Positions 31,989-38,723 of a stretch of DNA of 38,723 nucleotides are shown piece after piece. The notes under the pieces are model-generated. The model saw nothing but the letters and a program-made list of their open reading frames with translations. It was not told the origin of the DNA and ran no database searches. This DNA comes from Parapedobacter soli. Its GTDB lineage: Bacteria; Bacteroidota; Bacteroidia; Sphingobacteriales; Sphingobacteriaceae. Position numbers and translations under genes: made by a program. The DNA lies in contig NZ_JAMXAY010000023.1 in NCBI RefSeq assembly GCF_025460835.1, positions 35,106-73,828 on the forward strand, given 5' to 3'. How positions within the stretch are numbered: the first letter of the stretch is position 1; every line of letters starts with the position of its first letter.

Positions 31989-33866
31989 TTATTCGTCCCC
32001 CGCCGCAAAATCGTTGCTTTTCGCCAGCAGCTTGGCACTCTCCGCCAACCGGATAAACTCCGCACGGTAACCCTCATTATCTGCACCTTTCGCACCCCGG
32101 GCCCGCGCAATCAACCCGTCGTAGCTCGCCTGCTGTTTATAATCCGAGTTGCGCAGCAGCATACCCAATTCGGCTACGGCACTGGCAAACCGGAAGTCGC
32201 CCGAGGCGTTGGACAGTTCCAGTGGGCGATCGGCTACCACGACCTGCTGCAAACGGCTCTCCTGGTCATCGGGGTCCTTATAACGGAATTTCACCGTAGC
32301 TACCTCTTTTCTGTTACCCACAAAGGAACGTTCCTTCACCGGCTGGTATTTCAGCGGATCCACATCGCCGGGGTAGCTGCTGTTCACCCCTACGGGTACG
32401 ATTTCATACAGCGCAGTCACGGTATGGCCCACACCCATGTCGCCGCCCAGCTTTTCATCGTTGTTGAAATCTTCTTTTTCCAGCAGTCGGTTCTCATACC
32501 CCAACAACCTGTAAGCTTGCACCTTGGCTGGATTGAACTCCACCTGTACTTTCACATCCTTGGCTACGGTAAACAGTGTGCCACCAAACTCGGTGACCAT
32601 CGCCTTGCGGGCTTCAGTGATGTTGTCGATATAAGCGTAATTGCCATGCCCCTTATTAGCCAGCAGCTCCATCTTGCTATCCTTGAGGTTACCCATGCCG
32701 AAGCCCAGCACCGACAGGCTTACGCCGCTCTGCCGTTCTCTGGCAATGAGCTGCTCCATATCACCGTCGCTGGAGGCACCTACGTTGAAATCACCATCCG
32801 AAGCCAGGATAATACGGTTATTACCCCCTTTGACGAAATGCTGGCGTGCCGTTCGGTAAGCCAGTTGAAGACCGGCCCCTCCGGCTGTCGATCCACCCGC
32901 GCTCAACGCGTCAATCGCATCCTTTATTTTGATTTTCTGGTCGCCAGGCGTACTTTCCAGGGCTACCCCGGCCGCACCGGCATAGGTCACAATGGCTACA
33001 CGGTCGTTGCTGCGCAGTTGGTCGACCAATAGCTTCATAGACGCCTGTGCCAGCGGCAGTCGGTTTGGTCCCATCATCGAGCCCGATACGTCGATCAGGA
33101 ACACCAGGTTGGAGGCCGGCAGTTTATCGGTGGGTACCGACTCGGCTTTTAGCCCGATGCGCAACAAGTGGTGTTTCGGGTTCCATGGCGCCGTCGCCAG
33201 TTCGGTGTGGATCGCGACCGGCTCGCCCGTTGACGGCCCTTTCAAGTCATATTGGAAATAATTGACCATTTCCTCAATCCGTACCGCATCTACCGGCGGA
33301 AGTTGCCCATTATTGATAAAACGGCGGAAATTGCTGTATGACGCGGCATCCACATCGATGGCGAAGGTAGAAAGTGCCTCCTCCAGCGGGTTGTGGAATT
33401 TGTTTTCCGTAAATCCTTTGTAAGACTCCGTATTTATGGGCCGGGGCATATACACCTGCGGGGCAAACGCCATCCGATGCACACCACCAGCCCTGATGGC
33501 CACTACACTCCCTTCCATCTCGGCCGCTACCTGCTTACCGTGCCCTACGACGACCACCGCGTCGAGCGACTGTTTTGCAGGAATGAGGTGCACATCGATC
33601 ACGTTGTTCTCTCCTACCTTAATCCGTTTACTTTCGTAGCCGATGTATTCGAAAAGCAGGTACTTCCCCTTTTCAGCCTGGATGGAATAATGCCCGTTGG
33701 CATCCGACCGGGCAGCAACCTGTGTACCTGCTAACGTAATCGCAACCCCGCCCAAGGTGGCGTTCGTCTGCTGGTCATAAACCGTTCCACTAATGGTGAT
33801 CGGCTTTTCTGTACGGTACCCACCCAGGGATAACGACAGGATCATTGCTAAGCATATTGACTTCAT
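31989..33866 (-). CDS. Exported VWA-domain protein with SusC-like N-terminal extension
   Basis: A 625-residue protein from ATG 33866 (MKSICLAMIL signal peptide); the frame is open to 33962 but that part looks non-coding. The order is a CarboxypepD_reg-like domain (about 22-95), a SusC-type segment LDAVVVVGHGKQ (101-112), a von Willebrand-factor N-terminal domain (about 145-245, NPLEEALSTFAIDVDAASYSNF), a VWA domain with an intact MIDAS motif DVSGS (259-263), and a C-terminal DUF3520-type domain. This is the YfbK-like family. Likely periplasmic or outer-membrane associated protein binding. Divergent from an ECF sigma factor, 77 bases apart, so the two may be linked. Confidence 0.9.
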   Translation of the reverse strand: MKSICLAMILSLSLGGYRTEKPITISGTVYDQQTNATLGGVAITLAGTQVAARSDANGHYSIQAEKGKYLLFEYIGYESKRIKVGENNVIDVHLIPAKQSLDAVVVVGHGKQVAAEMEGSVVAIRAGGVHRMAFAPQVYMPRPINTESYKGFTENKFHNPLEEALSTFAIDVDAASYSNFRRFINNGQLPPVDAVRIEEMVNYFQYDLKGPSTGEPVAIHTELATAPWNPKHHLLRIGLKAESVPTDKLPASNLVFLIDVSGSMMGPNRLPLAQASMKLLVDQLRSNDRVAIVTYAGAAGVALESTPGDQKIKIKDAIDALSAGGSTAGGAGLQLAYRTARQHFVKGGNNRIILASDGDFNVGASSDGDMEQLIARERQSGVSLSVLGFGMGNLKDSKMELLANKGHGNYAYIDNITEARKAMVTEFGGTLFTVAKDVKVQVEFNPAKVQAYRLLGYENRLLEKEDFNNDEKLGGDMGVGHTVTALYEIVPVGVNSSYPGDVDPLKYQPVKERSFVGNRKEVATVKFRYKDPDDQESRLQQVVVADRPLELSNASGDFRFASAVAELGMLLRNSDYKQQASYDGLIARARGAKGADNEGYRAEFIRLAESAKLLAKSNDFAAGDE

Positions 33867-33943
33867 AATCTCAAATTTTGCCGAAGGATGCGCGGGTGTA
33901 CCGATTTCCATAAACCAGAAAAAAAAATTACTTTCACCCACCG

Positions 33944-34519
33944 ATGAGTGGATTTGGCACACCGAAAAAAGACGTCGATGACGACGCGCTCCTCCGGCAC
34001 TATCGCGACACCGGTGATATGGCCGTACTAGGTGAGCTCTATCAGGCGCACGCCGAGATGGTATATTACGTGTGTCTGCGCTACCTCAAGGACAGCGAAC
34101 GCAGCAAGGATGCGGTGATGCAGATTTTTGAAGAACTTATCCATAAAGTTAATAAACAGGAGATCCAGCGCTTCAGCAGCTGGCTTTACGTGCTTAGCCG
34201 CAACCATTGCCTTATGCAGTTGCGTGTAGCGAAAAACCGGCATCATGTTTCCATCGATGAATTTGTGGAATTTCCCCTCGCTATGCATCCGGATGGCGAT
34301 GGAGCGGAAAAAGAAAAGCAGCTTACAGCGCTCGAACGCTGCATGGAGCGGCTGCCCGAAAAACAAAAACGTAGTGTTGACTTGTTTTTCCTCAATGAGA
34401 AGTGCTATAAAGAAATTGCAGAATTGACGGGATACAGCTTGAAAGAGGTGAAAAGCTACATCCAGAATGGTAAACGGAATTTAAGGTTGTGCATGGAGGC
34501 GAGCGATGGAAAAGGGTAA
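33944..34519 (+). CDS. ECF-type RNA polymerase sigma factor
   Basis: A 191-residue sigma-70 family protein. Region 2 about 25-95 (MAVLGELYQAHAEMVYYVCLR, DAVMQIFEEL, FSSWLYVLSRNHC) and region 4 about 125-185 (LERCMERLPEKQKRSVDLFF, CYKEIAELTGYSLKEVKSYI, GKRNLR). Region 3 is absent, as in ECF factors. Its gene overlaps the next ORF by 14 bases, a layout seen with cognate anti-sigma genes. Its targets may include the divergent VWA gene; no conserved autoregulatory promoter could be recognised in the 77-base gap. Confidence 0.92.
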   Translation: MSGFGTPKKDVDDDALLRHYRDTGDMAVLGELYQAHAEMVYYVCLRYLKDSERSKDAVMQIFEELIHKVNKQEIQRFSSWLYVLSRNHCLMQLRVAKNRHHVSIDEFVEFPLAMHPDGDGAEKEKQLTALERCMERLPEKQKRSVDLFFLNEKCYKEIAELTGYSLKEVKSYIQNGKRNLRLCMEASDGKG

Positions 34520-35444
34520 AGTAGATATTGAATTCATCAGGCGGTACATACGCGGTGAGCTTACGCCGCGCGAAATGTACGTCTTGGAACGGCAAGCACA
34601 GGCCGACCCCATGCTGATGGATATTATCCTCGGCATGGAGCAGGAAACGCTGGACGTACACGACGATCACCTTGCCGATATCCGCAAGCGCATCGCCGAG
34701 TGTACCGGCCAGCGGCAGACAGCCACACGCCGCCTCGCCCCCTTGCAACGCTGGGCCGTAGCCGCGTCCATACTGGCCGTGCTTACGGTAGGCGCATGGT
34801 GGTTCACCCGCGAGGATGCCATAATAGAACAGCACGAAGCCACGGTGGCTGCCACTTCGGAGCAAACACCAGAAATGCCGGAAGCCGAGGCTAAACCGTT
34901 GCCCGAGCCGGAAGCCCCCGCCACCAAGGAACGGGTAGCTGATACAGCCCCACGTACGGTCCGCATCGCAGCAGCGGACGTGGCAGCGGCCAACCAAGCA
35001 GAAAAGAAAGAAGAACGGCTGGCGATGGTTACGCCCAAAGCCGACACCGGCACGGGGCTACTGGATTCAACAATCGTGGTTGGCTATGGTACGCAGCAAA
35101 GATCTGCCCCAACTGGAGTAGCGGCCCGCCTGGTTGCCGCAGAAATGGACACCGCGGTGGCGGCTAGCGCGCGGGCTGCTGAAAACCCGAATAAGCCCTC
35201 ACCCAAAGAAGGCTGGGATGCTTATCGGCAATACCTGAGGAATGCTGTGAAGCTAGCACCGGGTCAAGGCGTTGTCGACTTGGCATTCACTGTGGATGAT
35301 GAGGGGCGTCCCACTGATATTGCCGTCATTGAGACCACCAACGAGAAACTCAACACCTTTGCCATCCTTATCGTACGCGATGGACCACGTTGGCTCCGCG
35401 GCAATGCTACCCAGCGCGATGTTACACTGCGGATCACGTTTTAG
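34506..35444 (+). CDS. Membrane protein with TonB-C-like domain, probable sigma-factor partner
   Basis: A 312-residue single-span protein. The N-terminal cytoplasmic part (1-80) is charged and helical (DIEFIRRYIRGELTPREMYVLE), as in anti-sigma factors. One transmembrane helix lies at about 83-100 (WAVAASILAVLTVGAWWF). A Pro/Glu/Ala-rich periplasmic linker (about 115-180) follows, then LLDSTIVVGYGTQQRSAPTG (185-204), which copies the SusC signature, and a TonB-C-like C-terminus (about 232-312, YLRNAVKLAPGQGVVDLAFT). It overlaps the sigma gene by 14 bases, so translation is coupled. Anti-sigma function is inferred from position and topology; an energy-transducer role is the alternative. Confidence 0.75.
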   Translation: MEKGKVDIEFIRRYIRGELTPREMYVLERQAQADPMLMDIILGMEQETLDVHDDHLADIRKRIAECTGQRQTATRRLAPLQRWAVAASILAVLTVGAWWFTREDAIIEQHEATVAATSEQTPEMPEAEAKPLPEPEAPATKERVADTAPRTVRIAAADVAAANQAEKKEERLAMVTPKADTGTGLLDSTIVVGYGTQQRSAPTGVAARLVAAEMDTAVAASARAAENPNKPSPKEGWDAYRQYLRNAVKLAPGQGVVDLAFTVDDEGRPTDIAVIETTNEKLNTFAILIVRDGPRWLRGNATQRDVTLRITF

Positions 35445-35512
35445 GGAAACAGGGAACAAAAGCGGTCACGCGATGACAATATATTGCTTACCACCGATGG
35501 AATAGGTGGATG

Positions 35513-36403
35513 TCATGTCTTATTATCAGCTGCCAGCAAAAACACCGTTGCAATGATGAGTAGCGCACCGAGCCAGTCGACAGCCTGGAACGGCACCCCC
35601 AGCCACAACACGGCGATTAGCGTAGCCGACAGCGGCTCTGCCGACGTGAGCAAGCTCGCTTGCTGCCCCCCGATCAACTGCACAGCCCGAAGGTACATAT
35701 AAAAAGGAATCAACGTTCCGAAGATGACGACAAACAGTACATTCACGTAAGTGTAAGCATCCCATACGCCGTCTGCCTGCCAGGGGGGCTTTACAAATGA
35801 GATGGCCACGCCACCGATAAAGAGCCCCCAGCCGATTACGCTCACCGCGCTGTATTTTCGGAGCAGCTTGCCGGGCATCAGCGTATACAGTGCCAAGCTC
35901 ACGGCTGAAGCCATACCCAGAGCAAACGCCAGCGGCGATATCGTCAGGGAGTCGAGGCGGCCATGCGTGACCAACAGGAATGCACCTACAACGGCAAATA
36001 AAATTGCCAGGTAGCCGAACAGATTGAGCCGTTTGCCATACCTTACGGCCAGATAGATAGCAATCATCACGGGTGCCGAAAATTGCAGGATGGTGGCAGT
36101 TGCCGCATTGGAATGTTTTATCGCGGCGAAATACGTGTACTGCACGGTCAGCATCCCGGCGATACCGAACACCAGCAGCTGCCGGCGATCGCGTTTTTCG
36201 CGCCAGATGGCCCATACATTACTGTCTTTTTTCAAGACACCCAGAAGGATAAGCAGCGATCCGGCGCACAGCATCCGCACGGCCATCAGCCACTCTACCC
36301 CCACAGCACGCTGTTGGAATAGAAACTGGCCGGCAGTACCGGATACCCCCCACAACGTGGCGGCAAGCAGCGCCATGGCCACCCCTCTTGTGTGCGAATC
36401 CAT
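35513..36403 (-). CDS. EamA/DMT-family transporter
   Basis: A 296-residue inner-membrane protein with about ten hydrophobic helices in two EamA repeats (about 8-140 and 150-290): ALLAATLWGVSGTAGQFLF at the start, YFAAIKHSNAATATILQFSAPV in the middle, and ASLLTSAEPLSATLIAVLWLG near the end, the last being a typical EamA segment. Likely exporter or importer of metabolites; substrate unknown. ATG 36403 shares one base with the stop of the DUF6157 gene (TGATG), giving translational coupling; a GTG one codon upstream is less likely. Confidence 0.9.
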   Translation of the reverse strand: MDSHTRGVAMALLAATLWGVSGTAGQFLFQQRAVGVEWLMAVRMLCAGSLLILLGVLKKDSNVWAIWREKRDRRQLLVFGIAGMLTVQYTYFAAIKHSNAATATILQFSAPVMIAIYLAVRYGKRLNLFGYLAILFAVVGAFLLVTHGRLDSLTISPLAFALGMASAVSLALYTLMPGKLLRKYSAVSVIGWGLFIGGVAISFVKPPWQADGVWDAYTYVNVLFVVIFGTLIPFYMYLRAVQLIGGQQASLLTSAEPLSATLIAVLWLGVPFQAVDWLGALLIIATVFLLAADNKT

Positions 36404-36813
36404 CACCTACTCGACCGCATGGCCTTCACTTTCTTGACTTTAGGGTCGGCTGAGATTTTTTGATAAGCCTCCGTTTCCATACCGTAAAGTGCTACCTTGC
36501 CTTCGCCATCGCAATGGATGCCAAACCCATAGGTTTTGGTAAGCGGCGATGCGCGTAAGCAGGCCTGCCCCTTCGAAAAAAACTGCGCCCTGGCTTGTCC
36601 GTATTCCGCTTCAATTAACCCGTTTCGATCGGCATATACCTGAAACAACACATCGTCAGACGTGTACTGGTAGGGATGGTTTGCAATGAGGTCATATTGC
36701 ATTTCGGCAACGGTCGGTTTGGCCTTGCTTGGCGGTTGGGTTCCCGCCGCCGTTTTCGTATCTTCGGCAACCTCGATAAAGGTATTGTAATAGTTTGTGG
36801 TGTGTGTTTTCAT
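36403..36813 (-). CDS. DUF6157 family protein
   Basis: A 136-residue soluble protein from ATG 36813 (MKTHTTNYYNTFIEVAED). The open frame extends to 36906 but that part overlaps the VOC gene and looks like its antiframe. Conserved-looking segments: HPYQYTSDDVLFQVYADRNG, KGQACLRASPLTKTYGFGIH and VALYGMETEAYQ. I recognise this as a widespread Bacteroidota family of unknown function. It starts one base after the VOC stop and overlaps the EamA start, so the three form an operon. Confidence 0.75.
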   Translation of the reverse strand: MKTHTTNYYNTFIEVAEDTKTAAGTQPPSKAKPTVAEMQYDLIANHPYQYTSDDVLFQVYADRNGLIEAEYGQARAQFFSKGQACLRASPLTKTYGFGIHCDGEGKVALYGMETEAYQKISADPKVKKVKAMRSSR

Positions 36814-36814
36814 A

Positions 36815-37168
36815 TCAAATCGGTTGCCCAAAGGTAAGCAGATTATTATCGGGATCGAGCATCGAAAATTCCCATTGGCCCCACGGTTTCCTTTCCAATG
36901 GGCCATTTGGATGTATTAAATTGTTGGCCGCATATGATTTATACAACTTGTCGATATCGTCTGTGCGGATGTACACTTGGCCGTAATTCTCCTTGGGGTC
37001 GAGGTCTTTAAACTCAAAAAAGTGGATCTCAATATCCTCTTTTTCAACCATCAGGTAGCCTTCGAAGTCGGCACTTCCGAACTCCCGGAAACCTAATTTG
37101 TTGATGTAGAAATTCCTCGTTGCGGCTTTATCACGCATCAGCAATTTCGGATTTATCGCTTTTAGCAT
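36815..37168 (-). CDS. VOC-fold protein (glyoxalase/bleomycin-resistance type)
   Basis: A 117-residue protein with two beta-alpha-beta-beta-beta VOC motifs: LLMRDKAATRNFYINKLGFREFG (about 9-31) and DDIDKLYKSYAANN...WGQWEFSMLDPDNNLLTFGQ at the end. The order and length match the bleomycin-resistance-protein (BRP) branch, which binds ligands as a dimer; a catalytic metal set is not obvious (HFFEF supplies one His). First gene of the VOC-DUF6157-EamA operon, with a good promoter directly upstream. Confidence 0.85.
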   Translation of the reverse strand: MLKAINPKLLMRDKAATRNFYINKLGFREFGSADFEGYLMVEKEDIEIHFFEFKDLDPKENYGQVYIRTDDIDKLYKSYAANNLIHPNGPLERKPWGQWEFSMLDPDNNLLTFGQPI

Positions 37169-37178
37169 CGTTTTTTTA

Positions 37179-37209
37179 TAAAGGTAGTTAATTATCGATA
37201 CTACTTCAA
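37179..37209 (-). promoter_or_regulatory. Promoter of the VOC-DUF6157-EamA operon
   Basis: Minus strand TTG (37209-37207, inside the last codons of the DUF1801 gene), a 20-base spacer and TACCTTTA (37186-37179), ten bases before the VOC ATG. The same TACCTTTA box occurs at the sus promoter. Confidence 0.6.
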
Positions 37210-37593
37210 ACGCTCCAATTTCCCTTTCCGTTTCACGAGGTTTTTATAATCCCATTGAATGTTCGCTGCCTTGTCGATCCAGCGTTTGATGTCGTCAGCA
37301 TCGATTTCGTCAACTGTAGCATAAAGTATGGATGCATCCATAAACTTTCCGGTGCCCGGCTTCAATTTTGCTTCATCGAAACCCATCCCACTCCAAAACA
37401 TCAGGCGGATACCAGCTTTCAGTTTGACATATCCGACAATAGGGTTGCCTTCGAGGAACCAAACGGGGTGCGCGTGCCAGATTTTACTCTCCGCGCCGAC
37501 AAGGTTTTCATCGATCAGCGCCGCCAAGGTGTTGCAGATTTCACTTTCTCCATCCGCCTGCGACTGGTTATATTTCAGGATACCGTTGTTCAT
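37201..37593 (-). CDS. DUF1801 / YdhG-like protein
   Basis: A 130-residue soluble protein fitting the DUF1801 (YdhG/CyaY-like alpha-beta) family: SEICNTLAALIDENL, the core AESKIWHAHPVWFLEGNPIVGYV (35-57, KIWHAHPVW typical), LMFWSGMGFDE and FMDASILYATVDEID. Function of the family is not established. A TACTTTTG box lies 32 bases upstream; the VOC gene follows with its own promoter. Confidence 0.85.
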   Translation of the reverse strand: MNNGILKYNQSQADGESEICNTLAALIDENLVGAESKIWHAHPVWFLEGNPIVGYVKLKAGIRLMFWSGMGFDEAKLKPGTGKFMDASILYATVDEIDADDIKRWIDKAANIQWDYKNLVKRKGKLERLK

Positions 37594-37625
37594 CGTGCTT
37601 GTTGCGTTTATCTATGCGTTATGAA

Positions 37626-37633
37626 CAAAAGTA
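37626..37633 (-). promoter_or_regulatory. -7 box TACTTTTG of the DUF1801 gene
   Basis: An exact TAnnTTTG match on the minus strand, 32 bases before the ATG at 37593. The -33 position reads TCG rather than TTG. Confidence 0.45.
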
Positions 37634-37663
37634 ACATACTTATACCGAAATCCGATGTTGACT

Positions 37664-38227
37664 TCATTTTTCAATGTCAATATCATATTTAGCGAGTAGC
37701 CCCGCTATACCCGAAACCGAAAACTTAGCTTTTTTAATCCGGTTGGTTTCCGGATCGATGGTATAATTATATGACGTACGGAAATCGGCCTTTTCGAGTA
37801 TGGTACGATCAAAAACGGCATTCATCAGGTTACAGTTATCGAAGACGGCATTGGTCAGGTCTGCTTCCGCAAAATCGGTCTCCTGCAATTGTGAATCGTT
37901 GAAAACGGTCTTTTTGATTTTCGTTTTGTAAAACGACGAATGGTTCAGCTGGCATCCGTCGAAGGAAAAAGAAAGACCGAAGGGGTTGCAGCTATCAAAC
38001 CGGAGGCCCAGCATTTTGCAGTCTTTGAACTGAACATCGCAGAGGGCTGTTCCGTTGAGCTTTGCCAGGCTGAAGTTGCACCCATTAAATGTGCAATCTG
38101 CGAATTTAAACGCCGAGAGGTCGCGCTCTGAAAAATCACACCCGTTGAAAATGCAATTATCGTACTCGCCGGTTCGAAGGGAGGCGCTTCGGTCAAATGT
38201 CTGGTCCTCCATTATTATTTCTTGCAT
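37664..38227 (-). CDS. Qnr-like pentapeptide-repeat protein
   Basis: A 187-residue protein built almost fully of A(D/N)LXX-type pentapeptides forming a right-handed beta helix (YDNCIFNGCDFSERDLSAF, TDFAEADLTNAVFDNCNLMN, AVFDRTILEKADF). A loop near residues 78-90 (FDSCNPFGLSFSF) breaks the regular repeat, as the projecting loops do in Qnr/McbG proteins. The length equals that of McbG. The C-terminus IKKAKFSVSGIAGLLAKYDI is a helical cap. Members of this class can protect DNA gyrase from inhibitors; whether this one does is unknown. ATG 38227 or 38212. Confidence 0.85.
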   Translation of the reverse strand: MQEIIMEDQTFDRSASLRTGEYDNCIFNGCDFSERDLSAFKFADCTFNGCNFSLAKLNGTALCDVQFKDCKMLGLRFDSCNPFGLSFSFDGCQLNHSSFYKTKIKKTVFNDSQLQETDFAEADLTNAVFDNCNLMNAVFDRTILEKADFRTSYNYTIDPETNRIKKAKFSVSGIAGLLAKYDIDIEK

Positions 38228-38415
38228 CTGCCTACTTTATATCGATGTCATTTTATTCCCCCAAAAGCGCCAAAGCACATGTTTTTATGCAGTATCTCTA
38301 CTGCGCGAAAGCTAACTTTCTTTTGCGCAAGAATGGAGTAAACCACAGAATTTTGTTACCCAAATGTGCTATGCTATATTTTTTGGGTTCATACTCGATC
38401 GCGTTGTTAAAACAG
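38228..38415. other. AT-rich gap with a weak long-range inverted repeat
   Basis: No gene is seen. CCCAAAA (38260-38266) with AGCACAT (38274-38280) is mirrored by ATGTGCT (38364-38370) with TTTTGGG (38381-38387), enclosing about 80 bases. It could be the edge of a small inserted element, but no transposase, target duplication or second copy is visible. Confidence 0.25.
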
Positions 38416-38610
38416 TTATAGGGCGAATAGTCGTGCCTCAATCACAAGTTGTTTCGCACTTTCTATGGCCTTATCTGATAGATCTACGCCGGTCACTTCT
38501 GCTCCCAACCTGTTTAACGAAATCGTATCCTGTCCAAAATGGCATTGCAAGTGTAAGATCGTTTTCCCTTTTACACGGCTTATTGTTATATAGTCCGATT
38601 CCGCACTCAT
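38416..38610 (-). pseudogene. Fragment of a class I SAM-dependent methyltransferase
   Basis: Only 64 codons remain. GKTILHLQCHFGQDTISLNR (15-34) and LGAEVTGVDLSD (35-46) are motif I and the acidic loop that bind S-adenosylmethionine in this family, which is normally about 250 residues. The usual 40 or so N-terminal residues are missing (an in-frame stop lies just upstream of the ATG at 38610) and the frame ends after IEARLFAL, before motifs II-III. No continuation is found in the other frames. It is therefore a truncated, probably non-functional remnant in AT-rich DNA. Confidence 0.7.
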
Positions 38611-38723
38611 TTTCTGACGATTTCAATCACATACAATGATACCAATTATATTTTATTTTTAGATAAATCGGACACTATGGGCAGGGATTTCGCTTTTAAG
38701 AATTTTGGGGATTGGATTTGCAG

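Noticed and set aside
31902-33032. Long open frame on the plus strand (376 codons).
   Set aside because: It is antisense to the VWA gene, which has clear domains and a signal peptide; the antisense translation shows no recognisable motif.
33867-33962. 32-codon N-terminal extension of the VWA protein.
   Set aside because: ATG 33866 starts directly with a signal peptide, and the extension overlaps the sigma-factor start on the other strand.
36814-36906. 31-codon N-terminal extension of the DUF6157 protein.
   Set aside because: It overlaps the VOC gene in another frame; the family-like sequence begins at MKTHTTNYYN.
38677-38723. Possible plus-strand gene start (MGRDFAFKNF) running off the right edge.
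   Set aside because: Only 15 codons are visible and no promoter or family signal supports it.

Overview
The window looks like chromosomal DNA from the phylum Bacteroidota, most likely family Sphingobacteriaceae. This rests on a SusC/SusD/SusE starch-type outer-membrane system, several proteins of Bacteroidota-restricted families, and repeated promoters of the Bacteroidota type (TTG, 19-20 bases, TAnnTTTG). No rRNA, tRNA, CRISPR array, transposase or integrase was seen. The genus cannot be fixed from sequence alone.

Left edge (1-1.6 kb): AT-rich accessory DNA with four small unassigned or weakly assigned ORFs. A perfect 40-base palindrome sits at the very edge. A structured, probably non-coding RNA with its own promoter-like box and intrinsic terminator lies just upstream of a small lipoprotein gene. 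1.6-4.8 kb: an acidic amino acid/dicarboxylate symporter, then a three-gene MarR regulator / ferredoxin-NADP reductase-like flavoprotein / [2Fe-2S] ferredoxin operon with a palindrome in its promoter. 4.8-6.9 kb: a DUF481 outer-membrane protein, a small coiled-coil protein and a PhyH-type dioxygenase.

6.9-23 kb: the centrepiece, a maltodextrin utilisation locus. On the minus strand, in transcription order, it holds LacI regulator, SusC, SusD, SusE, SusA-like GH13, beta-phosphoglucomutase, GH65 maltose phosphorylase, an MFS sugar permease and an AraC regulator. A second GH13 lipoprotein faces it on the plus strand. Inferred flow: SusCDE capture and import maltodextrin across the outer membrane; periplasmic GH13 enzymes cut it to maltose; the MFS permease imports maltose; the phosphorylase makes glucose plus beta-glucose 1-phosphate; the mutase makes glucose 6-phosphate. 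A 44-base perfect palindrome overlaps the predicted susC promoter and is the obvious LacI operator.

23-38.7 kb: mixed housekeeping and accessory genes. These are a secreted propeller-like protein, a rhodanese, thioredoxin reductase, a DnaQ-family exonuclease, a 43-residue membrane protein, a serine hydrolase with a DUF1080 protein, a Zn/Cd-type P-type ATPase and a Tat-like-signal xylose-isomerase-fold protein. Next come a VWA protein divergent from an ECF sigma factor with a TonB-C-like partner, then an EamA transporter / DUF6157 / VOC / DUF1801 group. The window ends with a Qnr-like pentapeptide protein and a truncated methyltransferase at the AT-rich right edge.

The observations most worth following are the RNA at about 763-933, the promoter-embedded long palindromes, the coding relic in the susC leader, and the SusC-like 'VVVGYG' segment found in the VWA protein and the sigma-factor partner.
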